A stretch of 64,000 nucleotides of DNA from Streptococcus sp. oral taxon 058 str. F0407 (GTDB lineage: Bacteria; Bacillota; Bacilli; Lactobacillales; Streptococcaceae): the NCBI RefSeq assembly GCF_000235485.1, contig NZ_JH378887.1, positions 493,724 through 557,723 on the forward strand, in the 5' to 3' direction. This document shows positions 8,102 through 15,831 of this stretch, piece by piece. Numbering within the stretch: position 1 is the first letter of the stretch; each line of letters begins with the position of its first letter. Under the pieces are notes generated by a model. The model was not told the origin of the DNA and made no database searches. It worked only from the letters and a program-made list of their open reading frames with translations. A program made the position numbers and the translations under genes.

Positions 8102-8857
8102 ATGACACTACATATTATCCTTACTATGATCGCTTTGGTTTTAGTCCTAGTAGGTGGGACTTGGTACGCCAAAAAACGCTTTAAGATTTCTCTTGCAGTC
8201 ATGGGCTTGGGGGCAATCGCATTTTTCGTTTCTTCTCAAGTGTTAGAGAAGATGGTCCACTTTCTAGTTCTTCAACCGCAAAAAGATGGAACGATTTCGC
8301 TCATGAATGAGCAACCCTTCCTATACGTTCTTTACGCGATTGCCATGGCAGCTCTCTTTGAGGAAACTGCCCGCCTTGTCTTTTTTAAATGGTTGGAGAA
8401 AAAGAGAAGTCTAGAAGAGAAAGACGCTTTGGCTTATGGCTTGGGACATGGAGGCTTGGAGTTGCTCTATCTCGGGATGGGAAGCTTGATCAGTTTGTTG
8501 ATCCTCTTTTCAGTCATCCAGTCTTCAAATACTGATGTGGCCAATATCCTTCCAAAGACTACACTCGAAACGGTTCAGTCTCTTTCTGTATGGCAGGTTT
8601 ATTTACTAGGAGTTGAGCGTGTGCTTGCCCTAGTTCTCCAAATCGGTCTTTCCATCTGGGTTTACCAAAGTGTTAGCCAAAAGAAATGGATCTATCTCGT
8701 TGCTGCCTATGGTTTCCATGCCTTGTTTGACTTGGCTCCAGCTTTATCTCAAGTGGGCTGGATTGCGAATCCACTTGTAGTGGAGGGCATTCTTCTTGTA
8801 GAAGTACTAGCCTTTGTCTGGCTAACAAAATCTACATTTTGGAAAAAATCATCATAA
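8102..8857 (+). CDS. YhfC-family intramembrane protease-like protein
   Basis: Hydrophobic 251-residue protein with about seven membrane segments. It carries the features of the YhfC family of putative intramembrane metalloproteases: FEETARLVFF (EExxR) near residue 94, GLGHGGLELLYLG near residue 122 and a late YGFHALFDL histidine. The glutamate pair and histidines are the expected active-site residues. No substrate is known. It follows aldB closely and ends in a terminator, so it is the last gene of a two-gene unit. Function in streptococci is not established. Confidence 0.8.
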   Translation: MTLHIILTMIALVLVLVGGTWYAKKRFKISLAVMGLGAIAFFVSSQVLEKMVHFLVLQPQKDGTISLMNEQPFLYVLYAIAMAALFEETARLVFFKWLEKKRSLEEKDALAYGLGHGGLELLYLGMGSLISLLILFSVIQSSNTDVANILPKTTLETVQSLSVWQVYLLGVERVLALVLQIGLSIWVYQSVSQKKWIYLVAAYGFHALFDLAPALSQVGWIANPLVVEGILLVEVLAFVWLTKSTFWKKSS

Positions 8858-8880
8858 AAAGAGGTTTACCTCTTTTTTTA
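8855..8880 (+). terminator. Intrinsic terminator after the YhfC-family gene
   Basis: Short hairpin AAAGAGG-TTTA-CCTCTTT followed by a run of T, starting at the stop codon of the preceding gene. Confidence 0.8.
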
Positions 8881-8910
8881 TGCGATGCTTTGATACTTCC
8901 ATTTTTCGGT

Positions 8911-8939
8911 TCGTCAAAAGCCTTTAAAAATGGTATAAT
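8911..8939 (+). promoter_or_regulatory. Promoter of murB-pot
   Basis: -10 TATAAT (8934-8939) with upstream TGG (extended -10) and a weak -35 TCGTCA (8911-8916) at 17 bases. It lies about 30 bases before murB and is the only clear promoter before potABCD. Confidence 0.75.
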
Positions 8940-8967
8940 GAAATGACTTTACAAAAGGATGAGAGAT

Positions 8968-9873
8968 ATGACATTAGTAACTAAAATACAAGAACAATTA
9001 GAAGGAATCGATATTCGTTTCAAGGAACCCTTGAAGACCTATACCTATACCAAGGTTGGAGGTCGAGCGGATTACCTAGTTTTGCCACGCAATCGCTATG
9101 AGATGGCGCGTGTCGTTCAATTTGCCAATCAAGAGAATATTCCTTGGATGGTGCTAGGAAATGCCAGCAATATCATCGTTCGTGAAGGTGGAATTCGTGG
9201 TTTTGTCATCTTGTGTGATAAGCTCAATAACGTTTCAGTTGATGGTTACACCATCGAAGCAGAAGCTGGTGCTAATTTGATCGAGACAACACGCATTGCC
9301 CTTCGTCATAGTTTGACTGGTTTTGAGTTTGCTTGCGGGATTCCAGGGAGTATCGGAGGCGCTGTCTTTATGAATGCGGGTGCATACGGAGGAGAGATTG
9401 CTCATATCTTGCAGTCTTGTAAGATTCTGACCAAGGAAGGGGAAATCGTGACCTTGTCAGCCAAGGACTTGGCTTTTGGTTACCGTCATTCTGCCATTCA
9501 GGATTCTGGGGCGATTGTCTTGTCAGCTAAATTTGCCCTAGCTCCAGGAAATCACCAGGTTATCAAGCAGGAAATGGATCGCTTGACTCACCTTCGCGAA
9601 CTCAAACAACCTCTAGAGTATCCATCTTGTGGTTCAGTATTTAAGCGTCCAGTGGGGCATTTTGCAGGTCAGTTGATTTCAGAGGCTGGTTTGAAAGGCT
9701 ACCGTATCGGTGGTGTTGAAGTATCGGAAAAACACGCTGGTTTCATGATCAATGTTGCTGACGGTACGGCCAAAGACTACGAGGACTTGATTCAGTTCGT
9801 CATCGAAAAAGTCAAGGAACATTCAGGTGTCACCCTTGAGAGAGAAGTCCGAATCTTGGGTGAGAAGGAGTAA
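8968..9873 (+). CDS. murB: UDP-N-acetylenolpyruvoylglucosamine reductase
   Basis: MurB reduces UDP-GlcNAc-enolpyruvate to UDP-MurNAc in peptidoglycan precursor synthesis, using NADPH and FAD. The 301-residue protein shows the FAD-binding segments ([30 protein letters not shown]) and the reductase signature with [11 protein letters not shown] and the late glutamate in ISEAGLKG. I chose ATG 8968 over 8959 because AAAAGGA (8953-8959) is then 8 nt upstream; the earlier ATG would overlap its own ribosome site. In pneumococcus murB is known to head the pot operon, and the same order is seen here. Confidence 0.95.
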   Translation: MTLVTKIQEQLEGIDIRFKEPLKTYTYTKVGGRADYLVLPRNRYEMARVVQFANQENIPWMVLGNASNIIVREGGIRGFVILCDKLNNVSVDGYTIEAEAGANLIETTRIALRHSLTGFEFACGIPGSIGGAVFMNAGAYGGEIAHILQSCKILTKEGEIVTLSAKDLAFGYRHSAIQDSGAIVLSAKFALAPGNHQVIKQEMDRLTHLRELKQPLEYPSCGSVFKRPVGHFAGQLISEAGLKGYRIGGVEVSEKHAGFMINVADGTAKDYEDLIQFVIEKVKEHSGVTLEREVRILGEKE

Positions 9874-10031
9874 GGTTTCGCCAGAATAGCTGCTGCTATG
9901 TCAATGGAAAGGGGGTGAAAGCCTATCGGTAGCGAAGATGTATGCAGGTGGTTTTACTCCCTGCAAGAGGTAGTAGCGGCCTGACAGAGCCTTGATCTGT
10001 TAATTTATGAAAAAGAAGGAATTTATGCCAA
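9874..10031 (+). other. Uncharacterised structured leader between murB and potA
   Basis: This 158-base gap is GC-richer than ordinary spacers here and contains several hairpins: ATAGC-TGCT-GCTAT (9887-9900), TGCAGG with CCTGCA (about 9943-9964) and ACAGA with TCTGT (about 9984-10001). No promoter hexamers and no T-rich terminator are evident. It ends in a small reading frame (10007-10069) that overlaps the potA start. I do not recognise it as a known riboswitch. A leader that senses polyamines would fit the context, but that is inference. Confidence 0.5.
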
Positions 10032-10069
10032 TTGAAAAAACCAATTATCGAATTCAAAAACGTCTCTAA
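10007..10069 (+). CDS. Possible 20-residue upstream reading frame overlapping the potA start
   Basis: ATG at 10007 opens a frame of 20 codons ([20 protein letters not shown]) ending at 10069. A second in-frame ATG at 10025 sits 4 nt after AAGGA (10016-10020). The frame is out of phase with potA and overlaps its TTG start by 38 bases. It could couple or restrain potA translation. There is no protein-level evidence. Confidence 0.3.
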   Translation: MKKKEFMPIEKTNYRIQKRL

Positions 10070-11189
10070 AGTTTTTGAAGACAGCAACACCAAGGTTCTC
10101 AAAGACATTAACTTTGAGTTGGAAGAAGGAAAGTTCTACACTCTTTTGGGCGCATCTGGTTCTGGGAAATCAACCATCCTAAACATCATTGCAGGTTTAC
10201 TAGATGCAACGACAGGTGATATTTTGCTGGATGGGGTACGGATCAACGACATCCCAACCAACAAGCGAGATGTCCATACGGTCTTCCAATCCTATGCCTT
10301 GTTTCCACATATGAATGTGTTTGAAAATGTTGCCTTTCCACTCCGCTTGCGTAAGATTGACAAGAAAGAAATCGAGCAACGTGTAGCGGAAGTGCTCAAG
10401 ATGGTTCAGTTGGAAGGTTATGAAAAACGTTCCATCCGTAAACTCTCTGGAGGACAACGTCAGCGTGTAGCCATTGCCCGTGCCATCATCAACCAACCTC
10501 GTGTGGTTTTGTTGGATGAGCCCTTGTCAGCGCTGGACTTGAAATTGCGAACAGACATGCAGTACGAACTGCGTGAACTGCAACAACGATTGGGGATTAC
10601 CTTTGTCTTTGTCACTCACGATCAGGAGGAAGCCCTGGCTATGAGTGACTGGATTTTCGTTATGAACGATGGCGAGATTGTCCAGTCTGGAACACCTGTG
10701 GATATCTACGATGAGCCAATCAATCATTTTGTTGCCACCTTTATCGGTGAGTCCAACATCTTGCCAGGAACCATGATTGAAGACTACTTGGTCGAGTTTA
10801 ACGGCAAACGCTTTGAAGCGGTCGATGGTGGGATGAAGCCAAACGAGCCTGTGGAAGTTGTTATTCGTCCAGAGGACTTGCGCATCACTCTTCCTGAAGA
10901 AGGCAAGCTCCAAGTTAAGGTGGATACTCAGCTTTTCCGTGGGGTTCACTACGAGATTATCGCCTACGACGAACTTGGAAACGAATGGATGATCCACTCA
11001 ACTCGTAAGGCCATTGTGGGTGAGGAAATCGGTCTGGACTTTGAGCCAGAAGACATCCACATCATGCGTCTCAACGAAACCGAAGAAGAGTTCGATGCTC
11101 GTATCGAAGAATACGTAGAAATCGAAGAGCAAGAAGCAGGTCTGATTAACGCGATCGAGGAGGAAAGAGATGAAGAAAACAACCTCTAA
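10032..11189 (+). CDS. potA: Spermidine/putrescine ABC transporter ATPase PotA
   Basis: ATPase of the polyamine importer PotABCD. The 385-residue protein has Walker [10 protein letters not shown] near residue 39, signature LSGGQRQR, Walker B VVLLDEP, switch histidine VTHDQEEA and a C-terminal TOBE-like regulatory domain (about 260-370). The only in-frame start is TTG at 10032; the nearby ATG codons at 10007 and 10025 are in another frame. The homology reading begins exactly here ([14 protein letters not shown]). The gene overlaps potB by 20 bases. Confidence 0.95.
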   Translation: MKKPIIEFKNVSKVFEDSNTKVLKDINFELEEGKFYTLLGASGSGKSTILNIIAGLLDATTGDILLDGVRINDIPTNKRDVHTVFQSYALFPHMNVFENVAFPLRLRKIDKKEIEQRVAEVLKMVQLEGYEKRSIRKLSGGQRQRVAIARAIINQPRVVLLDEPLSALDLKLRTDMQYELRELQQRLGITFVFVTHDQEEALAMSDWIFVMNDGEIVQSGTPVDIYDEPINHFVATFIGESNILPGTMIEDYLVEFNGKRFEAVDGGMKPNEPVEVVIRPEDLRITLPEEGKLQVKVDTQLFRGVHYEIIAYDELGNEWMIHSTRKAIVGEEIGLDFEPEDIHIMRLNETEEEFDARIEEYVEIEEQEAGLINAIEEERDEENNL

Positions 11190-11976
11190 ACTCTTTGTAG
11201 TGCCCTATATGCTTTGGATTGCCCTCTTTGTTCTCGCACCCTTAGTCTTGATTTTCGGTCAATCCTTTTTCAATATTGAAGGGCAGTTTAGTTTAGAAAA
11301 CTACAAATCCTACTTTGCATCACAAAACTTGACCTATCTCAAAATGAGCTTCAACTCTGTGCTTTATGCAGGAATTGTAACCTTGGTAACACTACTCATC
11401 AGCTATCCAACAGCCCTCTTTTTGACCCGCCTCAAGCACCGTCAACTCTGGCTCATGCTGATTATCCTGCCGACATGGATTAACCTGCTCCTCAAGGCCT
11501 ATGCCTTTATCGGGATTTTTGGTCAGAATGGTTCTATTAACCAATTCTTGGAATTCATCGGAATCGGTTCGCAGCAGTTGCTCTTTACGGATTTCTCCTT
11601 TATCTTTGTCGCAAGCTACATCGAGCTTCCCTTTATGATTTTGCCGATTTTCAATGTCTTGGATGATATGGATAACAATCTCATCAATGCCAGCTATGAC
11701 CTCGGTGCGACCAAGTGGGAGACCTTCCGCCATGTCATTTTTCCCCTTTCTATGAACGGGGTAAGAAGTGGTGTCCAATCAGTCTTTATCCCAAGTTTGA
11801 GTCTTTTCATGCTGACACGTTTGATTGGTGGGAACCGCGTTATCACGCTGGGAACGGCTATTGAGCAGAACTTCCTGACCAATGACAACTATGGAATGGG
11901 TTCAACCATTGGTGTGATCCTCATCCTGACCATGTTCATCACCATGTGGGTGACTAAGGAAAGGAGAGAACGATGA
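11170..11976 (+). CDS. potB: Spermidine/putrescine ABC transporter permease PotB
   Basis: First membrane subunit of the polyamine importer, 268 residues, about six helices, with the EAA-type loop [14 protein letters not shown]. It begins inside the end of potA, preceded by GAGGAGGAAAGAG, and ends in a 4-base overlap with potC. Such overlaps suggest translational coupling and fixed subunit ratio. Confidence 0.95.
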   Translation: MKKTTSKLFVVPYMLWIALFVLAPLVLIFGQSFFNIEGQFSLENYKSYFASQNLTYLKMSFNSVLYAGIVTLVTLLISYPTALFLTRLKHRQLWLMLIILPTWINLLLKAYAFIGIFGQNGSINQFLEFIGIGSQQLLFTDFSFIFVASYIELPFMILPIFNVLDDMDNNLINASYDLGATKWETFRHVIFPLSMNGVRSGVQSVFIPSLSLFMLTRLIGGNRVITLGTAIEQNFLTNDNYGMGSTIGVILILTMFITMWVTKERRER

Positions 11977-12746
11977 AAAAATTTGCCAATCTCTACCTAG
12001 CCCTTGTCTTTATTATCCTTTATTTGCCAATTTTTTACTTGATTGGCTATGCATTTAATGCTGGTGATGATATGAACAGTTTTACAGGCTTTAGCTTGAA
12101 CCATTTTAAAACTATGTTTGGTGATGGCCGTCTCATGTTGATCCTCACCCAAACCTTTTTCTTGGCCTTTCTATCAGCCTTGATTGCGACCATTATCGGG
12201 ACTTTCGGTGCTATCTACATCTACCAGTCTCGTAAAAAATACCAAGAAGCCTTTCTATCACTCAATAATATCCTCATGGTTGCGCCTGACGTTATGATTG
12301 GTGCCAGCTTCTTGATTCTCTTTACCCAGCTTAAATTTTCACTTGGATTTTTGACGGTTCTATCTAGTCACGTGGCTTTCTCGATCCCTATCGTGGTCTT
12401 GATGGTCTTGCCTCGTCTCAAGGAGATGAATGATGACATGATTCATGCGGCTTATGACTTAGGAGCCAGCCAGTTTCAGATGTTCAAGGAAATCATGCTT
12501 CCTTACCTGACTCCGTCTATCATCGCAGGTTATTTCATGGCCTTTACCTATTCGCTGGATGACTTTGCCGTGACCTTCTTTGTAACAGGAAATGGCTTTT
12601 CAACCCTATCAGTTGAGATCTACTCTCGTGCTCGTAAGGGGATTTCGCTAGAGATCAATGCTCTGTCTGCACTTGTTTTTCTCTTTAGTATTATCCTAGT
12701 TGTAGGATATTACTTTATCTCACGTGAGAAGGAGGAACAAGCATGA
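11973..12746 (+). CDS. potC: Spermidine/putrescine ABC transporter permease PotC
   Basis: Second membrane subunit of the polyamine importer, 257 residues, six predicted helices and the EAA-type loop HAAYDLGASQFQMF. ATGA overlaps join it to potB in front and potD behind. A strong AAGGAG ribosome site lies inside the end of potB. Confidence 0.95.
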   Translation: MKKFANLYLALVFIILYLPIFYLIGYAFNAGDDMNSFTGFSLNHFKTMFGDGRLMLILTQTFFLAFLSALIATIIGTFGAIYIYQSRKKYQEAFLSLNNILMVAPDVMIGASFLILFTQLKFSLGFLTVLSSHVAFSIPIVVLMVLPRLKEMNDDMIHAAYDLGASQFQMFKEIMLPYLTPSIIAGYFMAFTYSLDDFAVTFFVTGNGFSTLSVEIYSRARKGISLEINALSALVFLFSIILVVGYYFISREKEEQA

Positions 12747-13813
12747 AAAAACTCTATTCATTTTTAGCAGGAATTGCAGCAATTATCCTCGTCTTGTGGG
12801 GAATTGCGACTCATCTAGACAATAAAATCAATAGCCGAGATAGTCAAAAACTGGTTATTTACAACTGGGGGGACTATATCGATCCAGAACTCTTGGAGAA
12901 ATTCACAGAAGAAACAGGAATCCAAGTACAGTATGAGACCTTTGATTCCAATGAAGCCATGTATACCAAGATTAAGCAAGGTGGAACGACCTACGATATT
13001 GCCATCCCAAGTGAATACATGATCAACAAGATGAAGGATGAAGATCTCTTGGTTCCACTCGATTATTCAAAAATTGAAGGAATCGAAAATATCGGACCTG
13101 AGTTCCTCAACCAGTCTTTTGACCCGGGAAATAAATTCTCCATTCCTTATTTCTGGGGAACCTTGGGAATCGTCTACAATGAAACCATGGTAGACGAGGC
13201 TCCTGAGCATTGGGATGACCTCTGGAAGCCAGAGTATAGGGATTCCATCATGCTCTTTGATGGGGCGCGTGAGGTGCTGGGACTCGGGCTTAACTCGCTC
13301 GGTTACAGCCTTAACTCAAAGGAACCTCAGCAGTTGGAAGAGACGGTAGATAAGCTCTACAAACTGACTCCAAATATAAAGGCCATCGTTGCCGACGAGA
13401 TGAAGGGCTACATGATTCAGAACAATGCGGCTATCGGCGTGACCTTCTCTGGGGAAGCCAGCCAGATGTTGGAGAAAAATCCTAACCTCAAGTATGTCGT
13501 TCCGACTGAGGCCAGCAATCTCTGGTTTGACAACATGGTCATTCCAAAAACTGTGAAAAACCAAGATGCAGCCTACGCCTTTATCAACTTTATGTTGAAA
13601 CCCGACAATGCTCTGAAAAATGCTGAGTATGTAGGCTATGCAACACCAAATAACACAGCCAAGGAACTGCTCTCAGAGGAGACAAAAGAAGATAAGTCCT
13701 TTTATCCAGATGCTGATACCATGAAAAACCTAGAAGTTTATGAGAAGTTTGACCATAAATGGACAGGTAAATATAGTGATCTCTTCCTTCAATTCAAAAT
13801 GTATCGAAAGTAG
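12743..13813 (+). CDS. potD: Spermidine/putrescine-binding protein PotD
   Basis: Extracellular polyamine-binding subunit, 356 residues. The N-terminus has a basic start and one hydrophobic helix (about residues 5-24) but no lipobox cysteine, so it is a secreted or membrane-tethered protein rather than a classical lipoprotein. The mature part begins with LVIYNWGDYIDPELL, typical of PotD/PotF, and contains YDIAIPSEYMI and IPYFWGTLGIVYN, segments that form the binding cleft. Last gene of the operon, followed by a strong terminator. Confidence 0.95.
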   Translation: MKKLYSFLAGIAAIILVLWGIATHLDNKINSRDSQKLVIYNWGDYIDPELLEKFTEETGIQVQYETFDSNEAMYTKIKQGGTTYDIAIPSEYMINKMKDEDLLVPLDYSKIEGIENIGPEFLNQSFDPGNKFSIPYFWGTLGIVYNETMVDEAPEHWDDLWKPEYRDSIMLFDGAREVLGLGLNSLGYSLNSKEPQQLEETVDKLYKLTPNIKAIVADEMKGYMIQNNAAIGVTFSGEASQMLEKNPNLKYVVPTEASNLWFDNMVIPKTVKNQDAAYAFINFMLKPDNALKNAEYVGYATPNNTAKELLSEETKEDKSFYPDADTMKNLEVYEKFDHKWTGKYSDLFLQFKMYRK

Positions 13814-13829
13814 GAGTTAGCAGTTATGA

Positions 13830-13858
13830 AACGAATCAGTCAAGCTGGTTCGTTTTTT
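13830..13858 (+). terminator. Intrinsic terminator of the murB-pot operon
   Basis: Ten-pair stem AACGAATCAG with CTGGTTCGTT (one G-U), five-base loop, then six T. It lies 17 bases after the potD stop. Confidence 0.9.
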
Positions 13859-13891
13859 ATGATGAAATTAATAAATCAAACTTATAAAAGT

Positions 13892-13920
13892 TTGCGCCTA
13901 ACCACACCTTTTTGTATAAT
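13892..13920 (+). promoter_or_regulatory. Promoter of the GIY-YIG gene
   Basis: -10 TATAAT (13915-13920), 17-base spacer and a weak -35 TTGCGC (13892-13897). The start codon is about 50 bases downstream. Confidence 0.55.
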
Positions 13921-13971
13921 AATATATGAGGGGTGTAAAATTAAGCAAATATTATGGGGGAAGAGTTTGTC

Positions 13972-14796
13972 ATGGATCTAAAGTTAAACGATATTTTGAA
14001 TATAAGTGATCAAAATCAAAGAAAATTCAAGGTGAAATTTAATAATTGGACGGGTGAAAATCCAATTCAGACCTATTTGAGAGACGAGGAAATAATTAAT
14101 AACTACAACTTATTTTGGAGAACAAATAAGCGATATTTCAATGTTGGGGATATTGTCATAAATTTCATTAAGATTGATAATAACAAATGGTTATTAACTA
14201 CTATAAAAGAAGTGAGTAAGGAACTTTTTGTTACTGAAGGACAAAATTATGAAGGAATTGAACTAAAAGAATATTCAGCCCTTTTTGGTCGTCTAATTAT
14301 TCGGTACAGAAAAGAATCTAGAGGTTCAGTTCTAAAGTATACAACTTGTAAGGAAAAACTTGTGATAGAACAATTGTTATCAGATTCATTTGGAGGAGAA
14401 GAATTTCCGGGATATGATAATATTTCTTTATCTTACAAAGAATTAGAATTGATTTTACGTTTGAGAAAAAAAGATTGGATAACTGCTTTACAAAATCAAA
14501 AAGCTGTTTATCTTATTACGGATAAGCAGAATGGTAAATTATATATAGGCTCAGCAACTTCAAACTATGGTATGCTTTTACAACGTTGGCAATCCTATGT
14601 GGATAATGGACATGGTGGCAATAAAGAACTTAGGATTTTAGTTGAAAAACAAGGGTTAAATTACGTTAAAGAAAATTTTCAATACTCTGTATTGGAAAAC
14701 TACAATGGTAAGATTGATGATAATTTTGTTTTGAGGCGTGAATCATGGTGGAAAGAAGTTTTAAAATCAAAGGAGCATGGTTATAATGCAAATTAG
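13972..14796 (+). CDS. GIY-YIG nuclease-domain protein
   Basis: Unnamed 274-residue protein. The C-terminal 95 residues form a GIY-YIG nuclease domain: AVYLITDKQNGKLYIGSAT gives the two tyrosine motifs, QRW the catalytic arginine, RRESWW the metal-binding glutamate and YNAN the final asparagine. The first 170 residues are unlike any family I recognise and may choose the target. I start at ATG 13972 because GGGGGAAGAG lies just upstream; ATG 13954 would give six more residues. The gene is AT-rich compared with its neighbours and has no partner methylase, so it looks horizontally acquired. It could be a restriction, homing or defence nuclease. Confidence 0.72.
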   Translation: MDLKLNDILNISDQNQRKFKVKFNNWTGENPIQTYLRDEEIINNYNLFWRTNKRYFNVGDIVINFIKIDNNKWLLTTIKEVSKELFVTEGQNYEGIELKEYSALFGRLIIRYRKESRGSVLKYTTCKEKLVIEQLLSDSFGGEEFPGYDNISLSYKELELILRLRKKDWITALQNQKAVYLITDKQNGKLYIGSATSNYGMLLQRWQSYVDNGHGGNKELRILVEKQGLNYVKENFQYSVLENYNGKIDDNFVLRRESWWKEVLKSKEHGYNAN

Positions 14797-15096
14797 GAGG
14801 AGAAAATAGAACAGTGGGAAAGAAATCGTCTTATAAAATAGGAATGGTGAAGAGATGAAAATAGAGAAATTGTTAGTGAGCAGGAAATATTGAAGTAGTA
14901 GAAGTTTCCAGTGCCCTTGAGGGTACTGCTGTAGGAACAGCAGTAGATTAAACTCCAAAAGTTGGAGAGAAAGTTGATTTGAAACGTACACGAATTAAAA
15001 TTTCGATATATAAGCCCAAAATTCCTCCGACATCGCAAAGTAAATCTAGATAAATTAAGAGGTGAAGTCGAAATTAATGATTCATTGCCGTTAATC
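14797..15096 (+). pseudogene. Probable decayed coding DNA between the GIY-YIG gene and the alanine T-box
   Basis: No intact gene. On the plus strand, frame pieces read VEVSSALEGTAVGTAVD, a stop, then PKVGEKVDLKR (about 14898-14990). In another frame an unbroken stretch of about 57 codons (ELKFRYISPKFLRHRKVN and onward) follows to 15153. The pieces have no start codon or ribosome site, and the last runs through the alaS promoter. This looks like a frameshifted remnant, but no family is recognised. Confidence 0.35.
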
Positions 15097-15125
15097 TTGA
15101 CGAACTTCTCCAAAAACGATATAAT
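15097..15125 (+). promoter_or_regulatory. Promoter of the alanine T-box transcript
   Basis: -35 TTGACG (15097-15102), 17-base spacer and perfect -10 TATAAT (15120-15125). Transcription should begin near 15132, just before the T-box leader. Confidence 0.85.
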
Positions 15126-15131
15126 AAGAAA

Positions 15132-15310
15132 GTTGAGAATTGATTTTCAGTTATCTTAGTCCAGAGAAATGGCGGTGCTGCGAGCCATCTAAGGTAGGAA
15201 GTCATGCTACTCAATCACACAATTGCATAAGAATAAGAGAATGACAAGTTCATTGAATGAAGGTGGTACCGCGGTTTTTCGCCCTTCGTTATGTGAGCTT
15301 GTCTTTTGAT
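15132..15310 (+). ncRNA. Alanine T-box leader
   Basis: T-box RNAs sense uncharged tRNA and let RNA polymerase read through a terminator. Visible here are the stem I distal loop (GGTGCTGCGAGCC at about 15172), a GCU alanine specifier followed by A (15206-15208), the T-box AAGGTGGTACCGCGG (15260-15274) and a terminator whose outer arms are GACAAG (15243-15248) and CTTGTC (15298-15303) followed by TTTT. Specifier and downstream alaS agree. The element controls the small gene at 15325 as well as alaS. Confidence 0.93.
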
Positions 15311-15324
15311 TTTTGGAGGTGTTT

Positions 15325-15810
15325 ATGAAGACATTTCTCGTGAAACAAAAGTTTCGTCTTGGAGGCGAACGCTTTGATATCAAGGATGATAGAGGAGTAG
15401 TGAACTATCAGGTGGAGGGCTCTTTCTTCCAAATTCCTAAAACCTTTACCATCTATGACGCCTATGGTGAGCAAGTCAGTGAGATTAGTAAAGAATTTTT
15501 CACCTTACTTCCTCGCTTTACTATTCAGCTACGAAACGGTTCAAATTTCGTCATTCGTAAGAAGTTGACCTTCTGGCGAGATAAGTATGAGTTTGATAAT
15601 CTGGGGCTTCGTATCGAGGGCAATATCTGGGATTTGAATTTCAAATTGCTGGATGATCGTGATCAGCTTGTCGCCGAGATTCGGAAAGAGATTTTCCATT
15701 TGACCTCAACCTACACCGTAACCGTCTATGAAGACTCTTATGCAGATCTGGTCATTTCCCTTTGTGTCGCGATTGACTATGTGGAAATGCTGGAAAGCCA
15801 ATCAAATTAA
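15325..15810 (+). CDS. LURP-one-related (DUF567-type) protein
   Basis: Small 161-residue protein of the LURP-one/YxjI family, a scramblase-like beta-barrel fold. It contains KQKFRLGGERFDIKD at the start and repeated strand pairs such as VEGSFFQIPKTFTIYD. Its biochemical role is unknown. I use ATG 15325, which has GGAGG (15315-15319) 5 nt upstream, rather than an upstream TTG at 15313. It lies between the T-box terminator and alaS, so it should be induced when alanyl-tRNA is uncharged. No signal peptide. Confidence 0.82.
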   Translation: MKTFLVKQKFRLGGERFDIKDDRGVVNYQVEGSFFQIPKTFTIYDAYGEQVSEISKEFFTLLPRFTIQLRNGSNFVIRKKLTFWRDKYEFDNLGLRIEGNIWDLNFKLLDDRDQLVAEIRKEIFHLTSTYTVTVYEDSYADLVISLCVAIDYVEMLESQSN

Positions 15811-15831
15811 ACAAGTAAATAAGGAGATATT

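Noticed and set aside
9874..10031. Signal-recognition-particle RNA or a standard riboswitch in the murB-potA gap
   Set aside because: The conserved GTCAGG and GGAAGCAGC tetraloop motifs of SRP RNA are absent, and no TPP, FMN, lysine, purine, SAM or cobalamin box is visible.
14793..15113. Reverse-strand frame of 106 codons opposite the remnant region
   Set aside because: No ribosome site, odd amino-acid composition (many C, F, S, N), and it overlaps the T-box promoter; most likely chance.
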